Under the pieces are notes generated by a model. That model had not been told where the DNA came from. It worked only from the letters and a program-made list of their open reading frames with translations, and ran no database searches. 64,000 bases of DNA from positions 248,001-312,000 of the forward strand of contig JAFDVQ010000001.1 of assembly GCA_018268915.1 (NCBI GenBank). Reading direction: 5' to 3'. Positions 8,742 through 17,727 of the stretch are shown piece by piece. Within the stretch, counting starts at the first letter, position 1. Every line of letters begins with the position of its first letter. Source of the DNA: Acidobacteriota bacterium (GTDB lineage Bacteria > Acidobacteriota > Terriglobia > Terriglobales > Acidobacteriaceae). The position numbers and the translations under genes were made by a program.

Positions 8742-9649
8742 TATCCTGCCAATCCGAACGCCGCACGAATCTTCGCCAGAAACGCCTTGATCCTCGGCGT
8801 TGCGTCTCCTGGGCCAAGCGCCTCGAACGGCACATAGCCGCGATACCCATGCTTATCAATCAGCGCTTTGATTCGCGCCAGGTCTACCGGTTCCGGCTTC
8901 CCATTGCGTCCCACCTCTTCCTTGATCTGCCATGAAACTGCATAAGGAAGTAGCTTCTCGATCTCGGCATACGGATCGCCGGAACGCAGGCTGCCGATGT
9001 CGAGGATGCTGCCGAACCACTCCGAATCGACCGCTTCAATCACGCGGATCGTCTCTGCCGCGGTCTTCAGAAAATCATTGTGCTGTTGCAGGCCGACAAC
9101 AACGCCATGCTCATTGCCGAATGCCGCACACAGCTTGAAGTCCGCAACCATCCAGTCGACAGCTTCATCGAAGGTGTGATCAGCGGGTCGCTCCGGGCCC
9201 GAGAAGACGCGAATCACAGGCGCGCCCAGTTTGCTGGCCACTACGATCCAATTCTTCACCATCTGCACATCGCGCTCGCGCGCAGCCTTGTCAGCCGTCG
9301 CAAAGTTGTTTCGCACGCCGGTGCCGCTGATCGCAACTCCGTTGACGAACGCCGTGCGCTTGAGGCCGTAAATATATTCGTCGGCCGGGACCTTCGGATA
9401 CCCGGGGAAGTAATATCCCGTCGCGTCCAGCGCATCCACGCCATTCTCCGCGCAGAAGGTCACCGCATCGGCCAGGGTCATCGACCCAGCATGAAGTGGC
9501 CCATTGAAGGAATAGGCATTCAGCCCAAGCTTCAGCTTGACACCAGCCTTCCTCGATATCGAATCTGAAGTGCCGAAAGCGGCCTCGGAATTCCCGGCCG
9601 TTGCAATCACACCCGCGGATGCGGCAAGAAATCTGCGTCGATTGATCAT
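8741..9649 (-). CDS. TAT-exported sugar phosphate isomerase/epimerase-like TIM barrel protein
   Basis: Predicted 302 aa. MINRRRFLAASAGVIATAG is a twin-arginine signal with the RRRFL core, so the protein is probably exported folded. The rest fits the xylose-isomerase-like TIM barrel (AP_endonuc_2 fold): KLKLGLNAYSFNGPL, VDALDATGYYFPGYP, GAPVIRVFSGPE, GVVVGLQQHND, WFGSILDIGSL, YVPFEALGPGD. The residues in these barrel-strand ends (H/N/D, D, E) are suited to metal binding. Substrate is unknown; such exported members are frequent in Acidobacteriota and Planctomycetes, where they are linked to sugar catabolism. Confidence 0.85.
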   Translation of the reverse strand: MINRRRFLAASAGVIATAGNSEAAFGTSDSISRKAGVKLKLGLNAYSFNGPLHAGSMTLADAVTFCAENGVDALDATGYYFPGYPKVPADEYIYGLKRTAFVNGVAISGTGVRNNFATADKAARERDVQMVKNWIVVASKLGAPVIRVFSGPERPADHTFDEAVDWMVADFKLCAAFGNEHGVVVGLQQHNDFLKTAAETIRVIEAVDSEWFGSILDIGSLRSGDPYAEIEKLLPYAVSWQIKEEVGRNGKPEPVDLARIKALIDKHGYRGYVPFEALGPGDATPRIKAFLAKIRAAFGLAG

Positions 9650-9716
9650 GCGTATTTTGAGCCCTGCTGAATTCTATGCAGCATCACCCTCGGGATCAAA
9701 CCACACTCGAAAAGTT

Positions 9717-10436
9717 CTAATCCATCTTCATGCCCGGCATGGCATCGTGTTGCATACTGTCGTGGCCATCGTGGTCGTCCGTCGCCCATACCTTCGCAGG
9801 GTCTGACTCGTTGGGGTACACGTGCACCATCCAGCCGAAGATATGCGGGTGAAAGACTCCCCCAGCCGCCTCGCATTCCTCCCGCGTGGTGATTGATCCG
9901 AGCAGACCATACTTCGCATTTGGTCCGAAGTAGAGTGCCTTCTGATCCGGTGGCGCTTTGCAGAAATTGGTGTGCTGGTGCCAGCGCGCAATGCTCAGCG
10001 GAATCCGCTCATTGATCTCGTCCTCGCTCGCATCCACCCGGTCGGTATACATCACGCCAATCAGTTTGTAACCGCCATCCGGTGTCTTGCGGTAGAGCAG
10101 GGACGTTGGCTTGGTCGGATCAAAGTGATTGTGCGCAGCGAGTCCGTTCGCCATGTTGGTGAAGTGATAGAGCGGTTGCGGAACGTTTGGCAGGAAGATG
10201 CGATAACCGTCAGCCAGCGCCTTCTGGTAGTCCTCGTATGGCTGCATCGCCTGCTTTGCAGCTGCCGCAATCGCATCAGCCTTGGCCTTGTCGCCCGGCT
10301 TGGCCGGCCTCGGAGCCGTCATGTACATGTGACCTGACATGTGGGCCATGCCCGGCACGTCGTGGTCAGACTGAGCTCCGAGTGCGGGCGTGACTGCGAG
10401 CAACAGGGCAGCGGAATGAAGACGAAAAGAGTACAC
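9717..10436 (-). CDS. Secreted His/Met-rich protein of unknown function
   Basis: About 239 aa from a GTG at 10436 that follows GGAGG with four-base spacing; an ATG at 10466 would add ten residues before the signal. Residues VYSFRLHSAALLLAVTPALGAQ form a Sec signal peptide. The mature N-terminus (HDVPGMAHMSGHMYM) and the extreme C-terminus (DDHDGHDSMQHDAMPGMKMD) are dense in His, Met and Asp, as in periplasmic copper-handling proteins. The middle has LYHFTNMANGLAAHNHFDPTKP and RWHQHTNFCKAP, with further His. No catalytic family recognised; a metal-binding role is inference from composition. Confidence 0.7.
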   Translation of the reverse strand: MYSFRLHSAALLLAVTPALGAQSDHDVPGMAHMSGHMYMTAPRPAKPGDKAKADAIAAAAKQAMQPYEDYQKALADGYRIFLPNVPQPLYHFTNMANGLAAHNHFDPTKPTSLLYRKTPDGGYKLIGVMYTDRVDASEDEINERIPLSIARWHQHTNFCKAPPDQKALYFGPNAKYGLLGSITTREECEAAGGVFHPHIFGWMVHVYPNESDPAKVWATDDHDGHDSMQHDAMPGMKMD

Positions 10437-10570
10437 AGGGCCTCCGGGATGCACTGAGGGGTTCATACGTTCTGACGATCAATCAGGTTCCGAGGTTGCG
10501 ATATGCCTTCTTGAAACTTCCCGTATGTCAGATCTTGCGGCCTGAAGTCCCAAGGACTTCGCCTCTGCAA

Positions 10571-10609
10571 AAAAAAGAACGGCGCAGAGATGGTTGTCTC
10601 TGCGCCGTA
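10571..10609 (-). terminator. Rho-independent terminator of the phosphoesterase gene
   Basis: ACGGCGCAGAGA at 10580-10591 and TCTCTGCGCCGT at 10598-10609 form a perfect 12-bp GC-rich stem with a six-base loop. Reading on the minus strand, the stem is followed by a T-rich run (complement of 10571-10577 and onward). It lies 30 bases beyond the phosphoesterase stop at 10639. Confidence 0.9.
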
Positions 10610-10638
10610 GTTGGTCGAACTGGGGGAGGGAATCGACC

Positions 10639-11901
10639 TTAGTGAAGGGAGGGGATGACGCCAGGCGCGAAGAGATCAGAAAGATCGTTCGCATTGGCGG
10701 CATCGCCAAGGAACGGAGAACTTCCGCCCTTCACCTTTACATGGAAGATCTCCTGCATCGTCCTCAGATCCGACGAATGGGTGAAGTCAACTGCGCTGGC
10801 GTAGGGAAGACCGGCCTCGTTCGGGTGCGCTAGATCGGAGATCACGATCTCAGGAATCGTGTGGCTGAAGTCGTCAGGGTTGTCGTTGGTCTCACCATCG
10901 TCCTCTGATTCATCCCACCAGAGAATAATCACGCCGCCATCCTTGTAGGCCTTTGACGACATGATCATCGGAACGAGGCGCGCAAGAGCGTTGTCGCCCA
11001 CCTTGAGCTGCGAAGCATCCCCGGTCAGGCCGGCAAAGCCTGCCTTGAGTGCGCTGTGCTGGTCGTTGTACTGGTTGGGAGTGATCCAGACATAATTGGC
11101 GACATCGTTGTTGTCGAGGTCAGACTGCAACTGCTGAAGCGGCGCGTAGTTCAGGCGCAGCGGGTTCGAAGCCGTTGTGTTATTGCCGCCGTTGGTGTCC
11201 GCGAAGAACACCATCGGGTTGTGCTTCGCCGCGTAGTTGTACTGCAGTGAGTCGTTGTAAGCGTTCAGCAGGCTGTTCGCGTCGAAGGTCCCGCTGAGGC
11301 TGGTGAGGGGAACAGTCCACTCACTCCTGGGCGCGGGCACGTTGGTCAGTTTGCCATTCACCGTCGCGAGATCGATGTCCTCCTGGTAAGACTTCCAGGT
11401 CTTGCCCGCCTTCTGCAGTAGGCCCGTCAGGTGCTGAGTCGTGTTCTGCGCGTTCGGATTCGTGTCCTTATAAGGATCGTCATCGTTGGCGATTCCGAAG
11501 TTGGTGCCGGCCTCCGCCCAGAGGTAGTTAGGTTCGGACGGATGAATATGCGGATTGTTGCCGCTCTGCGTCGCCAATACGTTGTGGTACGACATGGCGT
11601 ACGCGGTGTGCTTGCTGATGTTCACAGCCTTGCCGTTGATCCACGCCATAGCGGTCCCATTCACCAGGCTGTTGATGAACGGATTGTTCGGGTTCTGGTA
11701 GATCTGCTGGATATCTCCGGGTACTTGTGTGGGTTGTGTCCAGTTGTGATTCTCCATTGCGATCACAAAGACGTGCTTGATCTCGCGGCTGTCCTGGTCG
11801 CCCTGATTGTCATCGCCTTTCTGAGCGACGGCACTGGCCGATGCAAGCGCAGCAACGATTGCGAGCCCTGCGATAGGGCGAAGTCGAGCGATATTCAGCA
11901 T
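10639..11901 (-). CDS. Secreted phosphoesterase / acid phosphatase-like protein
   Basis: Predicted 420 aa from ATG 11901, with GAGGA upstream and a clear Sec signal (MLNIARLRPIAGLAIVAALASASAVAQ without the count of the leading residues). The family is the phosphoesterase/phospholipase C-like group (PF04185): HVFVIAMENHNW near the mature N-terminus supplies the metal-ligand Glu-Asn, HPSEPNYLW follows, and IILWWDESEDDGETN supplies the late Asp/Glu ligands. These enzymes cleave phosphomonoesters or phosphodiesters outside the cytoplasm and serve phosphate scavenging. The gene stands alone with its own terminator. An upstream ATG at 12015 would add 38 residues of unlike composition. Confidence 0.88.
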   Translation of the reverse strand: MLNIARLRPIAGLAIVAALASASAVAQKGDDNQGDQDSREIKHVFVIAMENHNWTQPTQVPGDIQQIYQNPNNPFINSLVNGTAMAWINGKAVNISKHTAYAMSYHNVLATQSGNNPHIHPSEPNYLWAEAGTNFGIANDDDPYKDTNPNAQNTTQHLTGLLQKAGKTWKSYQEDIDLATVNGKLTNVPAPRSEWTVPLTSLSGTFDANSLLNAYNDSLQYNYAAKHNPMVFFADTNGGNNTTASNPLRLNYAPLQQLQSDLDNNDVANYVWITPNQYNDQHSALKAGFAGLTGDASQLKVGDNALARLVPMIMSSKAYKDGGVIILWWDESEDDGETNDNPDDFSHTIPEIVISDLAHPNEAGLPYASAVDFTHSSDLRTMQEIFHVKVKGGSSPFLGDAANANDLSDLFAPGVIPSLH

Positions 11902-12083
11902 GTTAGTTCCTCGAGGAATGGGGAAATTGCGAGGAGCGGACTGGGATTTCGTCGCGGGTCTTCTCGCGGCGAACACCGGCCTGCAACTCTCCGCTTCGAC
12001 AGTGGTATCAGCCAATTGTTGCGATCAGATGATGGAGAGATTAAAGGCGGGCAGCAACGTGAGATTTTTAGTTTCGCGGTCTG

Positions 12084-12752
12084 TCAGACCGAACCGTGCA
12101 GCGCGACCAGCCGCTCGGATACGGCTTCGACAATCTGCTCGTGGACTTCGTCGATGCTCAGGTTGCCTTCGATCATTACTACCCGGTCAGGCTCGCGCTT
12201 AGCGATCTCGCGATATTTCTCCCACACGCGCCGGAAGAACTCGCCTTGTTCCCGCTCGAAGCGGTTCTCATCCTGTCCTGTCTTCGCAGCGTGCTTCTCG
12301 TTGCGGCGGCGTGCGCGGGCCAGGCTCGCATCGAGCGATGGCAGCAGCAGCAGCGTAAGGTCTGGCCGAAGGTCTCCGCACACAAGCCGATGAAGCTCCA
12401 GCACTCGTTCTGAGCCAAGCTGGCGGCCGCCACCCTGGTACGCCTCGGTGGAATCCGTGAAGCGATCGCACAGCACGGTCCGCCCGGCAGCCAGAGCCGG
12501 CTCGATCACCTCGGCAATGGCTTGAGCGCGGTCGGCAAACATCAACGCCATCTCGGTCATTGGCGCAAGTGGCGTCGAACCAGAATCGAGCAGCAAGGCG
12601 CGAATCCGATCTCCGGTTGCGGTCCCACCCGGCTGGCGAGTGACAACCGTCTGCGTGCGACGCTTCTCCATCCACGCGGCCAGACGCTTGATCTGTGTGG
12701 TTTTGCCGGAGCCGTCAAGGCCCTCCAGCGTGATGAACAGTCCGCGAGGCAT
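12084..12752 (-). CDS. tmk: Thymidylate kinase
   Basis: Predicted 222 aa. It phosphorylates dTMP to dTDP. The P-loop EGLDGSGKTTQ is at residues ~10-20, DRFTDSTEAYQGGGR supplies the DRF/Y motif that positions dTMP, and LTLLLLPSLDASLARARRR leads into the LID region. Length is normal. tmk and holB are often neighbours in bacteria, but here the candidate holB fragment lies 12 kb away at the window start. The divergent gene at 12985 begins 232 bases upstream. Confidence 0.95.
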   Translation of the reverse strand: MPRGLFITLEGLDGSGKTTQIKRLAAWMEKRRTQTVVTRQPGGTATGDRIRALLLDSGSTPLAPMTEMALMFADRAQAIAEVIEPALAAGRTVLCDRFTDSTEAYQGGGRQLGSERVLELHRLVCGDLRPDLTLLLLPSLDASLARARRRNEKHAAKTGQDENRFEREQGEFFRRVWEKYREIAKREPDRVVMIEGNLSIDEVHEQIVEAVSERLVALHGSV

Positions 12753-12984
12753 GGGGTGAGTCTAGGCGCAGACACCGAACAACCGCAAGGACTTGCGGAG
12801 ATGGGTTCGTCTTGTGTGCGTAGTAACCGTGACCACGTTGCTTCGGTTGTGTTACAACAACTCGATTTTCAAATTTCGGACGCCTGGGCGCGGTCCCCCG
12901 AAGTTCCATCCGTTGCTCGCGCGCAAAGACTTTTGACCCGACACGTTTTGCTCGATAAAGACACTATTTGATTTGGAGTACCTG

Positions 12985-13953
12985 ATGTTCAAGCTCTCTA
13001 CCCTGAAGCCGCTCACCGCAGTTGTCTCCCTTGCGCTAGCATCCTTTGCGACCGTACGCATCCATGCGCAGAATCTCACCCTGGAAGGACAGACTGGCGG
13101 CTTCATCACGCCGACTGCCTACGTGGTGCTCAGCGAGAAGGGCCACACCTGGTCGCATCCTGCTGTCGGATATCACTTCGTGAATGCATCGAAGGTGATC
13201 GGCTACGTTCACACGTTTTCGATCGAAGAGGGAATTGCGAACCGGTTCGAATTTGGCTACACGCGCAGCGTTCACACCGGGGGCAACGATCCGAGCTTCA
13301 GCCGCCTGTGGGACTACCCGGGCATGAATGTCTTCAACGGTAAGGTTGTCGGCATTAAGGATGGCCAGTTTGGCCCATGGACTCCGGGCATTGGGGCAGG
13401 GTTTGTAGTGCGGACCAACGATAAGTTTGTCAGCGGAGCACTCAATCAGCTCGAGACTGGCAAGCTGAAGTCTTATACGAATGGCGATATCTACGTAGCG
13501 GTCACCAAAACCTGGCTCCATCCTCCGCTGCCTTTCCTGGTGAACCTTGGATGGAAAGCGACGAACGCGTCGATCTACGGTCTTGGCGGTCAGTCCACTC
13601 GCCTCAGCGGACGTTTGTTCGGCGGCCTCGGAATTCCGCTCCCGCTCGGCCACAACCTGGCTGCTGTGCCCGCCGTCGGATTCACGCAGGAGCCGCCGCA
13701 AGTCGTAAACCTTAAGCCAATCCTCTTTCCTCCAGGAACCGGCGCGCACATTCCCACCACAATGGACTACGCGATTCGCGTCACACAGAAGGACAACCCG
13801 CACTTCGCTTTCGATATAGGGATGGGGCATGTCGCAGGCGTGATCGGAACAACAGCGGTCCCAACCGGTGTCGCCAATCCGCCCTATGTGCTGGTGCCCA
13901 TCGATCTGAAGGCAAACAAGGTCATTGGAACAGGCCTGAGCATCCGCTATTGA
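12985..13953 (+). CDS. Putative outer-membrane beta-barrel protein
   Basis: Predicted 322 aa. ATG 12985 is chosen because GGAG lies six bases upstream; a TTG 12 bases earlier overlaps that site. MFKLSTLKPLTAVVSLALASF leads into a Sec signal ending at HAQ. The mature chain alternates polar and hydrophobic residues in strand-like segments (RFEFGYTRSVHT, GAGFVVRTNDK, DIYVAVTKTWL, FLVNLGWKATN, GRLFGGLGIPL) and ends with GTGLSIRY, an aromatic C-terminus typical of outer-membrane barrels. I cannot name a substrate or family with confidence. Confidence 0.7.
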   Translation: MFKLSTLKPLTAVVSLALASFATVRIHAQNLTLEGQTGGFITPTAYVVLSEKGHTWSHPAVGYHFVNASKVIGYVHTFSIEEGIANRFEFGYTRSVHTGGNDPSFSRLWDYPGMNVFNGKVVGIKDGQFGPWTPGIGAGFVVRTNDKFVSGALNQLETGKLKSYTNGDIYVAVTKTWLHPPLPFLVNLGWKATNASIYGLGGQSTRLSGRLFGGLGIPLPLGHNLAAVPAVGFTQEPPQVVNLKPILFPPGTGAHIPTTMDYAIRVTQKDNPHFAFDIGMGHVAGVIGTTAVPTGVANPPYVLVPIDLKANKVIGTGLSIRY

Positions 13954-13990
13954 GTTCATTCGATGATTGACTTGTTGGATCCGTCCCCTC

Positions 13991-14024
13991 GCAGAGGGTA
14001 TGCGCTAAGCCGTGTGCCCTCTGC
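13991..14024. other. Hairpin downstream of the barrel gene
   Basis: GCAGAGGG at 13991-13998 and CCCTCTGC at 14017-14024 are perfect inverted repeats around an 18-base loop, 37 bases after the stop at 13953. There is no U-run, so it could be a processing or Rho-linked stem rather than an intrinsic terminator. The rest of 13954-14193 shows nothing else clear except the strong ribosome site of the next gene. Confidence 0.35.
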
Positions 14025-14193
14025 CATCTAGGCTGTGGCCCATAACTAAAGTGACCAAGGCAGCTGCAACTTTCCCTTCTGCGGAGGGTTTACCCCTGCA
14101 TAGTCTGAATATTGCAGAGCCGTTGTGACCTGCATCTCAAACGGGCGGCCCATTCGTAAGCAGTACGACTAGAAATTTAGAAGGAGGGTTTCC

Positions 14194-15231
14194 ATGCAAT
14201 TACTCCGAAAATCGCGCTGGATGCTCCTGGCATTCCTGCTGTCTCTCGTTCCCGCTTCCTCTTTTGCGGGCGTCTTAATCAGCGTAAATATCGCGCCGCC
14301 AATTCTGCCGGTCTATGAACAGCCGCCGTGCCCCGAGCCGGGCTGGATGTGGACGCCGGGCTACTGGGCGTACGGTCCTGAAGGCTACTACTGGGTTCCC
14401 GGATCATGGGTGCCAGCTCCTTATGAGGGCGCGCTTTGGACTCCTCCCTATTGGGGCTGGTCCGGCGGCCTCTATATCTTCCACCCCGGTTATTGGGGAC
14501 GCCACGTCGGCTACTACGGCGGCATCAACTACGGCTTCGGCTACATGGGTGTCGGCTTCGCCGGTGGATACTGGCGCGGTCACGACTTCCTCTACAACAC
14601 TGCCGTCGTTCGCGTGAATAACGTTCACATCCGCAACGTCTACGTCGACCGTAGAATCGTCGAGCGCAATACGATCGTGAACGAGCGCCGTGTCTCTTTC
14701 AATGGCGGCCACGATGGCATCCGCCACGACATGAGGCCGGAAGAGCGCGAAGCCATGCGCGACCGGCATATGAGCGAAACCTCCGCACAAATGCACCACA
14801 TGGAAGCGGCGCGCAACGATCGCAACTTCTACGCTCGCAACAATGGCGGACGCCCCCAGACAGTTGCTGCTGATCGCCCCATGGGCTTCCACGGAAACGA
14901 TGGCAACAACCGCCCACAATCGTTCGACAACAATCGCGGACCACAGGCACGACCTGACTTCCAGAAACGTCAGGAGCCGGCCCGCAATATGCAGCTTGAA
15001 CAGCGCAACAACGATCGCCCCGCGTTCAACAACCAGCGCCCGCAGGCGCCGCAGCGCGGCTTCGAACAGCGCCCGCAGCCTCAGCAGCGAGGTTTCGAGC
15101 AGCAGCCACGCGGCAACTATCAACAGCCGCGCGGAAACGCTCAGCCGCGAAATGAAAGCCGTCCCGCACCGCAGGAGCACGGTGGAGGCGGAGGTGGTCG
15201 TCCGCAGCACGAGGACAGGGGACACCACTAA
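14194..15231 (+). CDS. YXWGXW-repeat secreted protein with Gln/Arg/Asn-rich tail
   Basis: Predicted 345 aa. AAGGAGGG precedes the ATG. A Sec signal (LLAFLLSLVPASSFAG) is followed by Trp/Tyr/Pro/Gly-rich repeats at ~45-115 (GWMWTPGYWAYGPEGYYWVPG, with further PYWGW and PGYWGRH units), the hallmark of YXWGXW-type proteins. Residues ~130-200 are charged with RPEEREAMRDRHM; the last ~130 residues are low-complexity (PQAPQRGFEQRPQPQQRGFEQ-like repeats) ending in a Gly/His tail. Such proteins are cell-envelope associated in Acidobacteria and Proteobacteria; function is unknown. A strong terminator follows. Confidence 0.82.
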   Translation: MQLLRKSRWMLLAFLLSLVPASSFAGVLISVNIAPPILPVYEQPPCPEPGWMWTPGYWAYGPEGYYWVPGSWVPAPYEGALWTPPYWGWSGGLYIFHPGYWGRHVGYYGGINYGFGYMGVGFAGGYWRGHDFLYNTAVVRVNNVHIRNVYVDRRIVERNTIVNERRVSFNGGHDGIRHDMRPEEREAMRDRHMSETSAQMHHMEAARNDRNFYARNNGGRPQTVAADRPMGFHGNDGNNRPQSFDNNRGPQARPDFQKRQEPARNMQLEQRNNDRPAFNNQRPQAPQRGFEQRPQPQQRGFEQQPRGNYQQPRGNAQPRNESRPAPQEHGGGGGGRPQHEDRGHH

Positions 15232-15251
15232 ACAGCTGCTGACTGATTCAA

Positions 15252-15290
15252 CAAAGGCTCACGGTTTTTGCCGTGAGCCTTTGCTTTTTA
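15252..15290 (+). terminator. Rho-independent terminator of the YXWGXW gene
   Basis: CAAAGGCTCACGG at 15252-15264 and CCGTGAGCCTTTG at 15271-15283 form a perfect 13-bp stem with a six-base loop, followed by CTTTTTA. It is 21 bases after the stop at 15231 and also separates this gene from the convergent recJ. Confidence 0.93.
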
Positions 15291-15314
15291 TGTGCGACAG
15301 CGTCGAGCTGAAAT

Positions 15315-17096
15315 TCAGGCCGTAGCGGGACGAATGCCGGCGAGCTCCACTTCGAGGCCGCCGAAGTCGGGGTGAATGTTCTCTCGGATCTTGTACGCGA
15401 CGTCGATGCGCGTGCCCTGAGTCAGCCCCAGTTCGGCCGATCGCGCCGCCATATCCCATCCCACCGCGCGAGTCGCGCTGCTTTCATCGTGCGCGAGCTC
15501 AAGCCTCAAATGTCGCTCCTTCATGACGCGCGGTGCCGAGATGAGTCGGGCGTTTCTTGCCATGAAGATCGGTTCCGGATTTCCGTGCCCCAATGGTTCC
15601 AGCTTGCGCAGCCATCCCGCCAGCACCGCCGTGACCTGATCCAGAGGGAGCTCTGCGTGGATGTGCAGATCTCGTTCCGGCTCACGATGGGCGAGGCGTT
15701 CCGCCGCGCATTCAGCGAGGCGACGCTTCAATTCGGGCAGGGACTCTGCAGGGAGTGCAAACCCCACTGCAAACGCATGCCCACCGAAACGCGTGAACAG
15801 ATCCGCGCAAGTCTCAATCGCCGACAGCAAATGAAACTGATCGACCGAACGTCCCGACCCATGTGCCACGCCATCTTCCACGCTGATCACCAGCGCCGGC
15901 TTGGCAGTGCGTTCGACAACACGGGAAGCGAGAATCCCAATCACCCCGCGGTGCCATCCGTCTCCATCCACCACAACCATCCTGGCGGCAGCAAACTCTG
16001 CATCGGTAGCGAGTCGCTCTTCGATCGCGGCAAGCGCGCGCGCTTCCGTTTCTCGGCGTTCGCGATTAAGCCGGTCCAGCTTGTTGGCCAGCTCTGTAGC
16101 TCTTGCCTGATCTCGCGTGCAAAACAACTCAATCACGTCGGAAGCCACATCCATGCGCCCTGCGGCATTGACACGCGGCGCAAGACGAAACGCCACATCG
16201 AACCCCGTCAAAGGCTTCGACGCCGGATCGAGCTGCGCGGCTGAGAACAGCGCACGCAAACCCGCACCAACTGGCCGCCTCAGCTCTCGCAGGCCAAGCG
16301 CCGCAATCACTCGATTCTCGCCCTTCAGCGGCACCGCATCTGCAATCGTCGCGATCGCCGCAATCTTCAAGAAGCTCGGCAGAAGCTTATCCCGCGTGCG
16401 CGCCGCATCATGCCGTTCCAGCAAAGCCTGCGCCAGTTTCAACGCGATCGCTGCCCCGCAAAGCGATTTCTCCGGATACTCGCATCCATGCTGATTTGGA
16501 TTCAGAATCGCGAGCGCAACCGGAAGCGCATCGTCGGAGCGAGAGAGGTGGTGGTCGGTGATGATCAGGTCAAGGCCCAGCCCGCGAGCAGTCTCCGCTT
16601 CGGCAAACGCGCGCATCCCGGTATCGACCGTGACCACCAGACGAACGCCCTCTGCGTAAGCCGACTCGAGGACCGACGACTGCAACCCGTAGCCCTCGCG
16701 GATCCGGTGCGGCACATGAAACCGCACTACTCCGCCAAGCATCTCGATTGCAGTCTTCAACAGCACAACCGCAGTCGTACCATCCACGTCGTAGTCGCCA
16801 TAGAGCAGGATGGTCTCATTGCAGGCAATCGCTTTTTCAATCCGCTCCACCGCCGAATGCATTCCCCGCATTCGCAGGGGATCATACAGGTGAGCGACTT
16901 CAGGGTTGAGAAACGCAAACGCTTCTGCAGATGCCGTGATGCCTCGCGCAACCAGAAGTTTGGCGAGCACCAATGGAATGCGCGCAGCCGAAGCTAACTC
17001 CTCAGCTTCTCTCGTGTGCGGCTCAGCCAGAATCCAGCGTTGACGTGGAGCGGTACGAACAGCGGGCGGGTTCTGCGTTGCGCCGGCGGCGCTCAC
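15315..17096 (-). CDS. recJ: Single-stranded-DNA-specific exonuclease RecJ
   Basis: Predicted 593 aa from GTG. RecJ degrades single-stranded DNA 5' to 3' in recombination and mismatch repair. The DHH-family motifs are present: GDYDVDG at 100-106 (motif I), VDTGM near 158-162, and TDHHL with DHH at 181-183, plus RVNAAGRMD in the middle. The DHHA1 region follows (VVDGDGWHRGVIGILASRV; HGSGRSVDQFHLLSA; RFGGHAFAVGFALP), then the C-terminal OB-like part. The gene begins five bases after the stop of the 160-aa upstream gene, so the two are probably one operon. Confidence 0.95.
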   Translation of the reverse strand: MSAAGATQNPPAVRTAPRQRWILAEPHTREAEELASAARIPLVLAKLLVARGITASAEAFAFLNPEVAHLYDPLRMRGMHSAVERIEKAIACNETILLYGDYDVDGTTAVVLLKTAIEMLGGVVRFHVPHRIREGYGLQSSVLESAYAEGVRLVVTVDTGMRAFAEAETARGLGLDLIITDHHLSRSDDALPVALAILNPNQHGCEYPEKSLCGAAIALKLAQALLERHDAARTRDKLLPSFLKIAAIATIADAVPLKGENRVIAALGLRELRRPVGAGLRALFSAAQLDPASKPLTGFDVAFRLAPRVNAAGRMDVASDVIELFCTRDQARATELANKLDRLNRERRETEARALAAIEERLATDAEFAAARMVVVDGDGWHRGVIGILASRVVERTAKPALVISVEDGVAHGSGRSVDQFHLLSAIETCADLFTRFGGHAFAVGFALPAESLPELKRRLAECAAERLAHREPERDLHIHAELPLDQVTAVLAGWLRKLEPLGHGNPEPIFMARNARLISAPRVMKERHLRLELAHDESSATRAVGWDMAARSAELGLTQGTRIDVAYKIRENIHPDFGGLEVELAGIRPATA

Positions 17097-17101
17097 GTTG
17101 C

Positions 17102-17578
17102 TTACTCGTCCTCTTCGCCGTGTTCGTTGTCGTCGATCACGATATCGTGAAAGCTGTCGACATCTTCAAGCAGCGATTGAAATCGCTCGTACCACTCCGT
17201 CGTGGTCTCATGCAGAATCACGATGCCCTGATGAATGAAGCCGAGCTGAATATAGCCAATCATTCCGGCATACTTGCGAAGCCACTGCGCTTCTACCAGC
17301 TCTGTTGCTTCCTCATCGGGAAAATTCATCTCGCCCGCTTCTTCTACCAGCCGGTCGAGTTCTTCGCGCTCCAGGCTCATCTCGCTGAAGGTGACAAACG
17401 GCGCGCCCACCCGCTTCGCCATCTCCACGAAGTCCTTCCACGAATCGGGATTGCCCTGGCCCTCCCACACGACGGAAGGGATGTCTTCCGTTACATAGCC
17501 CGGAAGACGGACGAGTCCGTGGCCCTCAATGAAAGCCACCATATCGTCCTTGAGCGACACTAGATTATCCGTACCCAT
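17102..17578 (-). CDS. Conserved hypothetical acidic protein upstream of recJ
   Basis: About 158 aa from ATG 17578 (TTG 17584 is an alternative; neither has a clear ribosome site). The product is soluble and acidic, ends in a strongly acidic tail (DDNEHGEEDE), and contains WLRKYAGMIGYIQLGFIHQGIVILH. No signal peptide or membrane span is visible. The five-base gap to recJ suggests co-translation, but the link to DNA repair is only positional. I do not recognise the family. Confidence 0.7.
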   Translation of the reverse strand: MGTDNLVSLKDDMVAFIEGHGLVRLPGYVTEDIPSVVWEGQGNPDSWKDFVEMAKRVGAPFVTFSEMSLEREELDRLVEEAGEMNFPDEEATELVEAQWLRKYAGMIGYIQLGFIHQGIVILHETTTEWYERFQSLLEDVDSFHDIVIDDNEHGEEDE

Positions 17579-17727
17579 ATTCAAGCAATCATTCTCTCAG
17601 ATGGCCCCCCGTCAAGACCGGATTCATGTGGAAAGGTCGCCGAAGTAAATCCGTGACTGGCGCCCACGAAATCTGTCACTCCGGTTCAGGCGCGGCCGCC
17701 CTGTAATCTGGAAGCTGGAGGTCTCGT

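Noticed and set aside
13036..13959. 307-codon minus-strand frame over the barrel gene
   Set aside because: The plus-strand product has a signal peptide and strand pattern with an aromatic end; the minus-strand one has none.
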